Shown here piece after piece: positions 22,625 to 31,193 of a stretch of 37,789 nucleotides of DNA. A program made the translations under genes and the position numbers. A model generated the notes under the pieces. The model was not told the origin of the DNA, made no database searches, and saw only the letters and a list, made by a program, of their open reading frames with translations. Within the stretch, counting starts at the first letter, position 1. Every line of letters starts with the position of its first letter. The stretch is taken from the NCBI GenBank assembly GCA_021771115.1, contig JAETPP010000009.1:1-37789 (forward strand), in the 5' to 3' direction. This stretch comes from Bacillota bacterium. GTDB lineage: Bacteria > Bacillota > Clostridia > Oscillospirales > Acutalibacteraceae.

Positions 22625-23040
22625 GGGAGAAATCATAAGCTGGAAAAAGAAGGCCTTCCCTTGCTTCGCAAGGGGAAACAGTCTGCTACGCAGCCTGCGT
22701 GGCATGCGTTAGCATGACGGAAGGGATAGTCACACGCAGAAAGCGGCAGAAACTCTTGCCTCCCCTGAAAGGGGTGAGCGCGCCCCAGTGGGGGGAAGGT
22801 CTCCGGTGGAGGCCGTTGACGCGAACCGGTCTACGCTTTCGCTTCGGTCGGTGCTGGGCGTGCCCCACTGGGGCACAGCACCCGAGCCGACAGGCGAGAC
22901 GGGGGACCATGCGTTAGCATGGTGGAAGGGTTTTAGCTCGGTTGCGATTTGTATCAGAGCTACGTTTATCAACTTGTCACACGGGAAACCCCTCAGTCAG
23001 CCTATGGCTGACAGCTCCCCTTTCAGGGGAGCCAAGAGTG
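22625..23040. repeat. Class A palindromic repeat copy, largest
   Basis: Contains 'CCTTCCCTTGCTTCGCAAGG', 'CCCCTGAAAGGGG', 'gccccagtggggggaaggtc', 'GTGCCCCACTGGGGCAC', 'accatgcgttagcatggtgg', 'GTCAGCCTATGGCTGAC' and 'CTCCCCTTTCAGGGGAG'. The same blocks make up the copies at 1-56, 3705-3915 and 4365-4632. It fills the gap between the SHOCT and XRE genes; short open frames in it are repeat artefacts. Confidence 0.75.
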
Positions 23041-23108
23041 AGTACTGGTTTTAAGTTGCTTATTTCTCTTAAGCTTGTCAGTCTGTCCCTATTTCCTCGG
23101 CGGGATAT

Positions 23109-23149
23109 AACAGTAACTCCCCCTTGTTTTGCAAGGGGGAGTTACTGTT
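23109..23149 (-). terminator. 18-bp hairpin overlapping the XRE stop codon
   Basis: A perfect 18-bp stem (23109-23126 and 23132-23149) with a five-base loop. The last two codons and stop of the minus-strand XRE gene lie in one arm. On the minus strand it is followed by ATATCCC, without a T tract. Confidence 0.6.
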
Positions 23150-23489
23150 TCGTGTGAGGATTTTTATCAGATTCTTTTGATTCCATAAGTGTCCAAAGAA
23201 AGTGCCAAACAGCTTGCTGACTTTTGTAGGAAGCGTTTTCTATAAATTCTGTCACGCAATCGTGAAGGAGCTTTTCCATATTTCCCGTGAAAAGATAATC
23301 CAAACTTACGGAAAACAGCTTACTGATTTTAAGATAGTTTTTGGGGGTAAGGCTGCTGGTTCCATATTCCACGCGGGCGATTTGCTTGCCGGTGATCCCT
23401 AACTGTTCACCCAGCTCATCCTGTGTCATTCCATGCAGCTTTCTCAAATCTGCTATTCTTTTGCCAATCGCAAGCAGATCATATTCCAT
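23142..23489 (-). CDS. XRE-family transcriptional regulator
   Basis: 115 aa. The HTH is 'IGKRIADLRKLHGMTQDELGEQLGITGKQIARVEYGTSSLTPKNYLKISKLFSVSLDYLF'. The C-terminal ~40 residues ('LLHDCVTEFIENASYKSQQAVWHFLWTLM') look helical and may mediate dimerisation. This is a stand-alone regulator without a visible target gene. Its 3' end is within a long hairpin. It is one of three XRE genes in 1.5 kb (with 23861 and 24317). Confidence 0.87.
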   Translation of the reverse strand: MEYDLLAIGKRIADLRKLHGMTQDELGEQLGITGKQIARVEYGTSSLTPKNYLKISKLFSVSLDYLFTGNMEKLLHDCVTEFIENASYKSQQAVWHFLWTLMESKESDKNPHTKQ

Positions 23490-23860
23490 AAGCCCACCAC
23501 CCGATGGACTAATTATAGGTCATTTCCTCGGCGGCCAAAACCGCATATGATGCGAAAATTCGACATGAAATGCGGAATGATCGGAGTTGCCGACCCAAAA
23601 AGGGAAGGCATAAAAACGCCTGAAAATGGCTTTCTTAAGGGAAATTTGCCATAGGGAGAAGAAAACCGCAGCAAAGTGATGCAAAGGGAGAAGAAAAAGC
23701 AGGTTCCAATTAAGAACCGGTTTTGGCAAAGTTCGACAAAAGCTCCACCTTGACAGGCCAAAAGGGAGAGCTTTATACTTTAAGTGATATTTTTCGTCGT
23801 GCTTTTTTCCGCTCTCCGGAAATTCGGGAAAAAGTGCCAAACAGTTTCCGGATGATAGTT
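23490..23860. other. Gene-free stretch between two XRE genes
   Basis: No convincing gene. A plus-strand promoter-like pair, TTGACA (23750-23755) and TATACT (23774-23779) with an 18-bp spacer, points toward the 3' end of the convergent XRE gene. It could make a short antisense or small RNA, but no clear terminator is visible. Open frames here lack ribosome-binding sites and family resemblance. Confidence 0.4.
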
Positions 23861-24196
23861 TCAGTACGGCTTTACAACAGAAGCGGGCGCATCCGTTTCT
23901 TCCATTTCTTTCAGTAAAACCAGAACCGCTTTTTTCACTCTGGTATTTTTGATACGCTTGATCTCAAAATACAGCTCATCGTCTGTAGGCGGAAGCGGTT
24001 CCCGCATGTTGGTGCGGCCGATCAGGTAATCTACTGTTACGTTCAGCTTCTCCGAAAGATCCTTCAGAGTAGAAAAATTCGGTTCCCGAACGCCGTTTTC
24101 ATATTGGCCGTAGGTAGAAGGGTTTAAGCCAAGAAACTCTGCCATTTTTTCTATGGTAAGGCCCTTCTCGTTTCGCAGAGCCCGCAAATTCATCAT
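23861..24196 (-). CDS. XRE-family transcriptional regulator
   Basis: 111 aa. The HTH is 'NLRALRNEKGLTIEKMAEFLGLNPSTYGQYENGVREPNFSTLKDLSEKLNVTVDYLIGRTN'. The C-terminus ('DELYFEIKRIKNTRVKKAVLVLLKEME') is helical. ATG 24196 lies nine bases after GGGAGG; a second ATG follows directly. It is divergent from the XRE gene at 24317, and the intervening 120 bases contain an operator-like inverted repeat, so the two may cross-regulate. Confidence 0.88.
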   Translation of the reverse strand: MMNLRALRNEKGLTIEKMAEFLGLNPSTYGQYENGVREPNFSTLKDLSEKLNVTVDYLIGRTNMREPLPPTDDELYFEIKRIKNTRVKKAVLVLLKEMEETDAPASVVKPY

Positions 24197-24270
24197 GAGC
24201 TCGTTCCTCCCTGTACTCTGCCAAAATTACTACTTGGTATCGTACAGGTTATTTTCTCACCCATCAAACA

Positions 24271-24295
24271 CAATATGAGCGATAAGTTCATATTG
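24271..24295. promoter_or_regulatory. Operator-like inverted repeat between divergent XRE genes
   Basis: Perfect 8-bp arms CAATATGA and TCATATTG separated by nine bases. It lies 22 bases before the ATG of the rightward XRE gene, just upstream of its ribosome-binding site, a position suited to autorepression. Confidence 0.5.
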
Positions 24296-24316
24296 AAATA
24301 TTTGGAGGCGATTTCC

Positions 24317-24640
24317 ATGAAAAATCTATTTTTAAGCAATTCACACGTTCAAAAAGAGCTGCGGATGCAGCTCCCCATCGCCCTTCGGACTCTGCGGGTC
24401 AATGCGGGGCTGAAGCAGGAAACGGTGGCGGAATTTCTTCAGATCTCCCGCCCCACCTATTCGTATTATGAAATAGGGACTACCGCGCCCAATGTTTTTA
24501 CCCTGTATCTGCTTTGCCAATTTTACGATGTTCCCATCGACGCCTTTTTTCTGCCGGGGGCGGTTAAAAGCCTTCATCCGGGGCAGGTGCGGGTGCGGAA
24601 ATACCTGAAAGCCCCCCTCCCGGAGAAGGAAGCGGGTTGA
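24317..24640 (+). CDS. XRE-family transcriptional regulator
   Basis: 107 aa. The HTH is 'LPIALRTLRVNAGLKQETVAEFLQISRPTYSYYEIGTTAPNVFTLYLLCQFYDVPIDAFFLPG'. The C-terminus is short and basic ('VRVRKYLKAPLP'). ATG 24317 is chosen because TTGGAGGCG lies six to seven bases upstream; an in-frame ATG at 24275 overlaps the inverted repeat and has no site. It is divergent from the 23861 XRE gene. Confidence 0.86.
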   Translation: MKNLFLSNSHVQKELRMQLPIALRTLRVNAGLKQETVAEFLQISRPTYSYYEIGTTAPNVFTLYLLCQFYDVPIDAFFLPGAVKSLHPGQVRVRKYLKAPLPEKEAG

Positions 24641-24673
24641 AAAATAACAGGCGGAAAACAGGGGATCTAAAGA

Positions 24674-24745
24674 GGGCGTATTCACACAAGCAAAGGCCGC
24701 GCGTTTTCGGAAAAAGCGCGCAGGTGTGCCTGTGTGGATACGCCC
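24674..24745. terminator. Large hairpin between convergent XRE gene and dut
   Basis: Outer arms GGGCGTAT / ATACGCCC, then CACACA / TGTGTG after one mismatch, with an inner GCGCG / CGCGC pairing. It can serve both convergent transcripts, although T tracts are poor. Confidence 0.6.
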
Positions 24746-24766
24746 TAACAGCAGATCTCTATCGTA

Positions 24767-25213
24767 TCAAAGCCCCGTGCTGCCAAAGCCGCCGGCGCCA
24801 CGCTGGGTTTCGGAGAGCTCCTGCACCTCTTCCACCTGGGGCAGGCATACCGGCAGAACGATCAGCTGGGCAATGCGCTCGCCGGGGCGCACCGTGTAGG
24901 CAGTCTGGCTGGAATTGCGCAGGCCCACGTGGATCTCTCCCCGGTAGTCGCTGTCGATGACGCCCACGCCGTTGGTGACGGTGATGCCGTGCTTTACCCC
25001 CAGGCCGCTGCGGGTAAAGATCATGCCTGCGCAGCCCTCGGGCACCTCTGCCGCAAGGCCGGTGGGCAAAATCACCAGCGCCCCGGGCTCTATGGTAAAT
25101 TCCCCGGCAATGCAGGCGCACAGGTCATAGCCCGCGCTGCCCGGCGTTTTCCGTTCCGGGAGGACCGCTTCCTCCCGCAGCCGTTTGATTTTCAGCTTCT
25201 GCCCTTCTTTCAT
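24767..25213 (-). CDS. dut: dUTP diphosphatase
   Basis: 148 aa. It hydrolyses dUTP to dUMP and PPi, keeping uracil out of DNA. The five trimeric dUTPase motifs are present in order: 'GSAGYDL', 'FTRSGLGVKHGI', 'GVIDSDYRGEI', 'GERIAQLIVLP' and the C-terminal 'RGAGGFGSTG'. I choose ATG 25213 with GAGGAG upstream; an in-frame GTG at 25222 overlaps that site. Gene order with the U32 peptidase on the same strand is co-directional, with about 145 bases between them. Confidence 0.95.
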   Translation of the reverse strand: MKEGQKLKIKRLREEAVLPERKTPGSAGYDLCACIAGEFTIEPGALVILPTGLAAEVPEGCAGMIFTRSGLGVKHGITVTNGVGVIDSDYRGEIHVGLRNSSQTAYTVRPGERIAQLIVLPVCLPQVEEVQELSETQRGAGGFGSTGL

Positions 25214-25358
25214 GGCAAACACTCCTCTTCTCTGATCCGCGGCGACGCCTGTTTCAAAACGCCGCGTCTGTATTTTTCTATTTTTCCTATTGGCAAGCTT
25301 TGGAAATCACCTGCTTGTTTCAGCCGGTAATTCACACTTTCCACAGAGTTTTCCACCG

Positions 25359-27437
25359 TTATTCCACTCCCTCGGAAAACATGCGCCGGGTGCAGTCAAA
25401 GCCTGGAGTTTCCTGTCGAAAAAAGGTTTTTAATACCTGCCCGCATTCCACAGGGTTTTCCACAGTAAACCGCAGAACGCCGAAATCCGCAAAGGCGTCC
25501 GCCCGGTTTCCCAGCCAAAGGGGAACGCTGTTCAAAACCTCGGAATACCTGGCTTGTCCCGTGCCGGTACACACCACCGGAAAGCGCTTTTTCAGCCGGT
25601 CCGTCAGAAAGCCGGGGGTTTTGCAGTGCAGGCAGCCCTTGGGGGAATTGGCCAGCGGGCAGTTGCGGGTCAGCATCAACGCCTGCCTGCCGTAAACCAT
25701 CACGCCTCTTGGCAGCGTTCCGCCCAGGGCGGCGGCTTCTTTCCCGGAAAGCTCAAAGGAAAGCTCCGCCGAGGAAAGGCCCAGCCTTTGGAACTGCTCC
25801 AGGGCGGCGGTGTTGAACACATTCAGGGAAAAGGAGCCGTGCAGTGTGGCCCCAAGCTCTTTTCCCAGCCACAGGCCGCCCAAATTTCCCACGATAAATT
25901 CCTGAAATCCATCCTCCATTCTGGCAGCCATCAGGGCTTTTACCCTTTCCTCCGCCCCGAAAAACGCTCTGGGCTGTTCCAGCAGAATGCGGGAAAAGCC
26001 CTTCTCCCGCAGGCGCGAAAGGATTTCAGGGGCCGTATCCAGCGGCAGCGCGATGCTTTCACATCCCAGCGCCTCCGGGCCGATCTGCTCCGGGCTTCGG
26101 AAATAAGCCCGTACCGGAAGCTTTTTTCTTTTTTCCGTTTCCTGCCGGGGGGAGGGCCGATAGGGAGTGTTACAAAATGGAATGGGACGCTGCTCTCCCC
26201 GTTTGGAAAGGAGCTTCTCCAAAGCCTGCCTGCGCAGCAAGTTCAGCTGGGAAACGCCCGCCCTTACGCCGTCCTCCGGCACGGTGAGGCGCTTTACGAA
26301 AAAGGGCGTGCCCCCTGTTTTTTTGAGCTGGCTTTCGCACCGCTCTCCGGAAAGGGGAGGAAGCTCCTCCGCCGGAGCGGAAAGCTCCGCCTTGCTTTCC
26401 CCGCCCTCCTCGTCCCGGGCGGTGAGGGAAAGCAGGTTTCCCCGCTGCTCCAGGGTGAGGCTTACCGGAACGCTTTGCCGTTCTCCCCGGTACAGGCCCC
26501 GCAGGGAGGAAAACACCTTTGCCGTGGCGTCCGTCACATCCTCCTTGGTGCGCACGCCGAACATTTCCCTGCCCCGCCGCCCGGTGAGATATCCCTCCGT
26601 AAAGCCGGAGCGGGAAAATACCGCCTCCAGGTTCCGGGTCAGCTCCTCCGGAACGGGGTCCCCATCCGCCGCCCTCCGGCAGGCGGAAACCGCGGCGGCC
26701 ACGTATTCCGGCCGCTTCATTCTGCCCTCGATCTTCGCGGAGCAGACCCCCGCCCGCTCCAGCTCGGAAAGCCTTTGCAGAAAGGAAAGATCCTTTAAGG
26801 ACAGATCGTGCCCCGTGCCGCCGGGCGCGGCAAAGGGCAGGCGGCAGGGCTGGGCGCACATTCCTCTGTTCCCGCTTCTTCCGCCCAGCACGGCGCTGAA
26901 GTAGCACTGCCCGGAAAGGGACATGCACAGCGCCCCGTGGGCAAAGCTTTCCAGCTCCACCGGGCAGCGCTCCCCGATCTCCCGGATCTCCGAAAGGGAC
27001 AGCTCCCTGGCCAGCACCACCCGCCGGGCGCCCAGCTCATAGAGAAGCTTTGCGCCGCCGGGCGTGTGCAGGCTCATCTGCGTGGAAGCGTGAAGGGGCA
27101 GTTCGGACGCTCTTTCCCGCAGCAGGGAGAAAAGCCCCATATCCTGAACCAGAACAGCGTCCACACCCATTTCACACAGGGCGGAAACCAGCGTCAGCGC
27201 CTCCGGAAGCTCCCGGTCCTTCAAAAGAGTATTTACCGTCACATGGACGCGCACTCCTCTGGCATGGCAGAAGGAAACCGCTTCCGAAAGCTCCTCCAGG
27301 GTAAAGTTTTTCGCATGGGCCCTGGCCCCAAAGGCGGGGCCGCCCAAGTATACGGCGTCTGCTCCGGCAAAAACCGCCGCCCGCAGCGCCTCCGGTCCCC
27401 CCGCGGGGGCCAATACCTCTATGGCCTTCTCTCTCAT
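25359..27437 (-). CDS. U32 family peptidase / RlhA-type 23S rRNA hydroxylation protein
   Basis: 692 aa, a long U32-DUF3656 architecture. The N-terminal U32 domain has 'LAPAGGPEALRAAVFAGADAVYLG', 'VHVTVNTLLKDREL', 'DAVLVQDMGLF', 'LHASTQMSLHTPGGAKLL' and 'FAHGALCMSLSGQCYFSAVLGGRSGNRGMCAQPCRLPF', where the cysteines likely bind an iron-sulfur cluster. The E. coli relative RlhA (YdcP) is needed for hydroxylation of 23S rRNA C2501; older naming as collagenase-like peptidase is doubtful. It overlaps the zapA-like gene stop by four bases (ATGA), so they are co-translated. Confidence 0.9.
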   Translation of the reverse strand: MREKAIEVLAPAGGPEALRAAVFAGADAVYLGGPAFGARAHAKNFTLEELSEAVSFCHARGVRVHVTVNTLLKDRELPEALTLVSALCEMGVDAVLVQDMGLFSLLRERASELPLHASTQMSLHTPGGAKLLYELGARRVVLARELSLSEIREIGERCPVELESFAHGALCMSLSGQCYFSAVLGGRSGNRGMCAQPCRLPFAAPGGTGHDLSLKDLSFLQRLSELERAGVCSAKIEGRMKRPEYVAAAVSACRRAADGDPVPEELTRNLEAVFSRSGFTEGYLTGRRGREMFGVRTKEDVTDATAKVFSSLRGLYRGERQSVPVSLTLEQRGNLLSLTARDEEGGESKAELSAPAEELPPLSGERCESQLKKTGGTPFFVKRLTVPEDGVRAGVSQLNLLRRQALEKLLSKRGEQRPIPFCNTPYRPSPRQETEKRKKLPVRAYFRSPEQIGPEALGCESIALPLDTAPEILSRLREKGFSRILLEQPRAFFGAEERVKALMAARMEDGFQEFIVGNLGGLWLGKELGATLHGSFSLNVFNTAALEQFQRLGLSSAELSFELSGKEAAALGGTLPRGVMVYGRQALMLTRNCPLANSPKGCLHCKTPGFLTDRLKKRFPVVCTGTGQARYSEVLNSVPLWLGNRADAFADFGVLRFTVENPVECGQVLKTFFRQETPGFDCTRRMFSEGVE

Positions 27438-28309
27438 GATTTTTCAAAAAAGCTGATGAAGCCCTCCTGCTCGTATTCTTCCTCATACCGCATGGGGTTT
27501 TTCCGTTTTTTGCCCCCCGCCGGCTGAGCGGAGCCGGGTTTTCTTTCCTCGCCCTGCTCCCGGACCTCTTTTTCCAGCAGATCAAGGGCGGGGGAGGACG
27601 CCCGTTTTTTGGCTTCGCTGGCTTCCTTTCGGCTTTCTTCCAATTCCAGCCGCAGCTGGTCCACCATCTTCTTCGCCTCTTCCACCGCCCGCTTTGCGGC
27701 GGCAATGGCGTTCTGCTTTTCCTGCTCCGCCTTTTCCGCCAGGGCGGCCCGCTCCTCCGCCTTTTTGCGCAGCGTTTCATTGCGCTCCTCCAAGGCGGTG
27801 ATCTTCTGAGCGGCGTCCCCGGTATTGTCGTTTTCCGAGCCGGGCTGTGCGGCCGCTTCCCGCAGGGCGGCGTTTTCGTCCGTCAGCCTGGCGGCCTGCT
27901 CCTCCAGCTCCTTGATCCGGCCGGCGGTCTCCGCCAAAGCGGTATTTTCCGTTTCCAGCTTTTGAAGCCTTTCCCGCAGGGCAGAATCCGCCGGGGAATC
28001 TCCTTCTGCAGGCCCCTTCTTCAGCAGCTCTTCCTTTTCCTCCTGCCAGATCTCCGCCTCTACCTCCAGCTCGTCCACCCGCTCCTGCAGGGAAAAGGCC
28101 CGGCTCCCGTTTTTCTTGGCGTCGTCGCAATAGCTCAGCGCCGCGGTAAGGGCGGCCGCCTCCCTGGTGATATAGGGAGAAGCTTCCAGAATATTCCGCA
28201 TCAGCCCGCCGACCTCATCGGCCAGAGACTGCATGTATTCTTCGCTTTCCTGGGTGATAAGGCCGCATACCACGCCGTTTATCTCCAGCCTGATCCGTCT
28301 TTTTTCCAC
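27434..28309 (-). CDS. zapA: ZapA-like cell division protein with long coiled coil
   Basis: 291 aa from GTG 28309. Residues ~3-75 match ZapA ('RIRLEINGVVCGLITQESEEYMQSLADEVGGLMRNI...REAAALTAALSYCDDA'), an FtsZ-ring stabiliser of usually ~100 residues. Residues ~75-245 are a continuous Glu/Ala/Lys-rich coiled coil, and the tail is basic ('PAGGKKRKNPMRYEEEYEQEG'). The extended form may cross-link FtsZ filaments over a longer distance; this is inference. An AAAGGA site lies a little far from the GTG. Confidence 0.8.
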   Translation of the reverse strand: MEKRRIRLEINGVVCGLITQESEEYMQSLADEVGGLMRNILEASPYITREAAALTAALSYCDDAKKNGSRAFSLQERVDELEVEAEIWQEEKEELLKKGPAEGDSPADSALRERLQKLETENTALAETAGRIKELEEQAARLTDENAALREAAAQPGSENDNTGDAAQKITALEERNETLRKKAEERAALAEKAEQEKQNAIAAAKRAVEEAKKMVDQLRLELEESRKEASEAKKRASSPALDLLEKEVREQGEERKPGSAQPAGGKKRKNPMRYEEEYEQEGFISFFEKS

Positions 28310-28655
28310 AGCAGATCCATTCCTTTCCCGCTGGTATTTTATCCATTATAATGCAAAATTCCGATTTCGGAAAGCCCTTTTTCCCTTTTCTCCGAAAATT
28401 CCTGAAATTTCCTGCCCGAAAAGGATTTTACAGAAAATTGCCGAACTGTTTTATTACGTATTGTCCTTTTCTTCCGGTTGTGATATTCTATACTGTAGCG
28501 GAAGGCGCCGCGCGCGGAGGGGGCCAGGCTGCTTTTCTCTCTTTCTTACGATTGATTTTTGGGAAATTTTAGTGTATAATGCCTATATTATGTAGGGAAA
28601 CCCCTTCTTCCTATTTCTCGTTTCAGGATTTTTATACAATAATGGAGGCTTTTTT
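28310..28655. other. Divergent intergenic region zapA / glgP
   Basis: 346 bases without a gene. Toward zapA there is a TATAAT box (28345-28350, minus strand) with only a poor -35. Toward glgP there is a good promoter at 28552-28580. A GC-rich GGCGCCGCGCGCGG patch lies near 28503-28517. No riboswitch was recognised. Confidence 0.5.
28552..28580 (+). promoter_or_regulatory. Sigma-70 promoter of glgP
   Basis: -35 TTGATT (28552-28557), 17-bp spacer, -10 TATAAT (28575-28580), about 75 bases before the ATG. Confidence 0.75.
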
Positions 28656-31088
28656 ATGAATTACAAAATGTCCGTTCCCCAAATCAAAGAGGCCATCCAG
28701 GATAAGCTGTCCCACGCCTTCGGCGTTTCTCCGGAAAACGCCACCAATGAGGAATACTACAAGTCCGTGGTGCTCATTGTCAGGGAGCTGCTTACCAAGG
28801 GCCGTGCCGAGTTTGTTTCAAACGCGGAAAAAACGGAAACCAAGCAGGTCTATTATCTCTGTATGGAGTTTTTGCTGGGCCGTTCCCTGCGCAACAGCCT
28901 GTTCAACCTGGGGCTGGAGGAAAATTTCAAAAAGGCCCTGTCTGATTTTGATATCAAATTGGATCAGCTCTATGAAAAGGAGCCTGACGCCGGTCTGGGA
29001 AACGGCGGTTTAGGCCGCCTTGCCGCCTGCTTCTTAGACGGCCTTGCCACTCAGGGCTTTCCCGCCATGGGCTACTCCCTGCGGTATGAATACGGCATCT
29101 TCCGGCAGAAGCTGGTAGACGGCTGGCAGACTGAGCTGCCCGATTTCTGGCTGCCCGGCGGCTCCGTCTGGCTGCAGGAGATCCCGGAAAGCTCGGTGGA
29201 GGTCCGGTTTGACGGCCACATCGAGGAGCAGTGGCATGAGCAGTATCATTCCGTCCGCCACAGAGACTATACCTCCGTCACCGCCGTGCCCTACGACCTG
29301 TGCGTGGCGGGCATGGACGGCAAAGGCGTCAGCCTTCTGCGGATCTGGAAGGCGGAAAACAACAAGTTTGATATGAGCCTCTTCAACGGCGGCAACTATA
29401 TGCGGGCCATGGAGCAGCAGGCCATGGCGGAAGTGATCACCAAGGTGCTGTATCCCGAGGACAACCACACCGACGGCAAGCTTCTGCGCCTTTCTCAGCA
29501 GTACTTCCTGGTGTCCGCCTCCATTCAGGATATCATCCGCCGCCATCTGTTCGCCCACAGCAGCCTGGACGATCTGCCGAAGCTGGCGGCGATCCATCTG
29601 AACGATACCCACCCGGTGCTTGCCATCCCGGAAATGATGCGGGTCATGCTGGACGAATGCGGCTACGGCTGGGACGCGGCCTGGGATATCGTGAAGCGCA
29701 CCATTGCCTATACCAACCACACCGTGATGAGCGAGGCGCTGGAATCCTGGAGCTGCGACCTGTTCCGCATGCGCCTGCCCCGGATCTACCAGATCGTGGA
29801 GGAGATCGACCGCCGCTTCTGGGAGGAAATGCGGAGAAAGGGCGTGGACGAGGCAAAAATTTACCGCATGGCCCCCATCAGCGACGGCTATGTGAAAATG
29901 GCGAATCTGGCTGTGATCGGCTCTCACAATGTCAACGGCGTGTCCGCCTTGCACAGCGAGATCCTGAAGGACAGCGTGTTCCACGATTTCTATGAGGAAA
30001 TGCCCCAGAAATTTACAAACGTCACCAACGGCATCGCCCACCGCCGCTGGCTGAACCAATCGAACCCTGAGCTTGCCTCCCTTATCACGGAGCTGATCGG
30101 CAAGGATTATCTGTACGACGCGGATAAGCTTTCCGCCCTGCTGAAATATCAGGATGACGCCGCCGTGCTGGAGCGCCTGCGGAAGATCAAGCATTCCAAT
30201 AAGGAGCGGCTTGCCCACTACCTGAAAAAAACGCAGGGAGAAACGGTGGATCCCGATTCCATCTTCGATGTGCAGGTAAAGCGCCTCCACGAGTATAAGC
30301 GCCAGCACATGAACGCCCTGAATATCCTTGCCACCTATCAGTGGCTGCGGGAAAATCCCAACGCCGAGTTCACGCCCCACACCTATTTCTTCGGCGCAAA
30401 GGCCGCCCCCGGCTACTACTTTGCCAAGCAGATCATCCAGTTCATTGCCGCCCTGGCAAAAAAGATCAATTCCGATGAGCGGGTCAACAAAAAGCTGAAG
30501 GTCGTCTTTGTGGAAAACTACTGCGTGACCTGGGCGGAGCTCTTGACTCCCGCCGCTGAGATCAGCGAACAGATCTCTCTGGCAGGCACAGAGGCTTCCG
30601 GCACCAGCAACATGAAGTTCATGATAAACGGCGCTGTGACTCTAGGCACGCTGGACGGCGCCAACGTGGAGATCCACGAGGCCGTGGGCGACGACAACAT
30701 TCTGCTGTTCGGCATGACAGCCTCTCAGGTGGAGGAATTAAAGCGCTCCGGCTATAACCCCATGTTCCAGTATCAGAACGATCCCATCATCCACCGGGCC
30801 ATGGATGAGCTGCTTTCCGGCATTGACGGCCAGCAGTTCCAGGATATCTACAACGCCCTCTTAAATCAGGACCGCTATATGGCCCTGGCGGATTTCGAAT
30901 CCTACCGCGCTGCCCAGCAAAAAGCGGAACGGCTTTACGGCGACCAGAAGGCCTGGAACCGCATGTCTCTCATCAACACCGCCAGCGCGGGCCGCTTCGC
31001 CGCGGACCGGGCCATTCGGGACTATGCCGGAAACATCTGGCACGCGTCTCCCGTGCCGCCCATGAAAAATTCCGGCGCAAAGAAGTAA
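28656..31088 (+). CDS. glgP: Glycogen/maltodextrin phosphorylase
   Basis: 810 aa, full length for GT35. It releases glucose-1-phosphate from alpha-1,4-glucans with phosphate. The PLP-binding lysine is K654 in 'EASGTSNMKFMINGAVTLGTLDGANVEI'. Also conserved are 'GLGNGGLGRLAACFLDG', 'RYEYGIF', 'HLNDTHPVLAIPEMMR', 'TNHTVMSEALESW' and 'VQVKRLHEYKRQ'. ATG 28656 follows ATGGAGGC. Just downstream and co-directional is a GH13 enzyme, which can open branched or cyclic glucans for the phosphorylase. Confidence 0.96.
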   Translation: MNYKMSVPQIKEAIQDKLSHAFGVSPENATNEEYYKSVVLIVRELLTKGRAEFVSNAEKTETKQVYYLCMEFLLGRSLRNSLFNLGLEENFKKALSDFDIKLDQLYEKEPDAGLGNGGLGRLAACFLDGLATQGFPAMGYSLRYEYGIFRQKLVDGWQTELPDFWLPGGSVWLQEIPESSVEVRFDGHIEEQWHEQYHSVRHRDYTSVTAVPYDLCVAGMDGKGVSLLRIWKAENNKFDMSLFNGGNYMRAMEQQAMAEVITKVLYPEDNHTDGKLLRLSQQYFLVSASIQDIIRRHLFAHSSLDDLPKLAAIHLNDTHPVLAIPEMMRVMLDECGYGWDAAWDIVKRTIAYTNHTVMSEALESWSCDLFRMRLPRIYQIVEEIDRRFWEEMRRKGVDEAKIYRMAPISDGYVKMANLAVIGSHNVNGVSALHSEILKDSVFHDFYEEMPQKFTNVTNGIAHRRWLNQSNPELASLITELIGKDYLYDADKLSALLKYQDDAAVLERLRKIKHSNKERLAHYLKKTQGETVDPDSIFDVQVKRLHEYKRQHMNALNILATYQWLRENPNAEFTPHTYFFGAKAAPGYYFAKQIIQFIAALAKKINSDERVNKKLKVVFVENYCVTWAELLTPAAEISEQISLAGTEASGTSNMKFMINGAVTLGTLDGANVEIHEAVGDDNILLFGMTASQVEELKRSGYNPMFQYQNDPIIHRAMDELLSGIDGQQFQDIYNALLNQDRYMALADFESYRAAQQKAERLYGDQKAWNRMSLINTASAGRFAADRAIRDYAGNIWHASPVPPMKNSGAKK

Positions 31089-31144
31089 TGGCTTTTCCCT
31101 GCTTTTTGGGGGAAGCTTCGAACATTTTATGATTCCCTGCAAAA

Positions 31145-31170
31145 AAGGGCCGCTGAAAACAGCGGCCCTT
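31145..31170 (+). other. GC-rich hairpin between glgP and the GH13 gene
   Basis: An 11-bp stem AAGGGCCGCTG / CAGCGGCCCTT with an AAAA loop. No T tract follows (TTGACC), so it is unlikely to terminate fully; the GAGGAGG site of the GH13 gene starts seven bases later. It may protect mRNA 3' ends or tune expression of the second gene. Confidence 0.6.
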
Positions 31171-31193
31171 GACCATGAGGAGGTTTTCTGTCC

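Noticed and set aside
23520-23840. 106-codon minus-strand frame between XRE genes
   Set aside because: Phe/Leu-rich without a ribosome-binding site; no family resemblance.
23199-23846. Shared 14-mer 'aaagtgccaaacag' near the ends of two XRE genes
   Set aside because: A handful of 14-base matches are expected by chance in a window of this size, and flanking bases do not match.
25236-25268. Hairpin CGCGGCG / CGCCGCG between dut and the U32 gene as a terminator
   Set aside because: Stem is short with a large loop and no T tract on either strand.
25554-26798. 414-codon plus-strand frame opposite the U32 peptidase
   Set aside because: Shadow of a GC-rich gene with clear U32 motifs.
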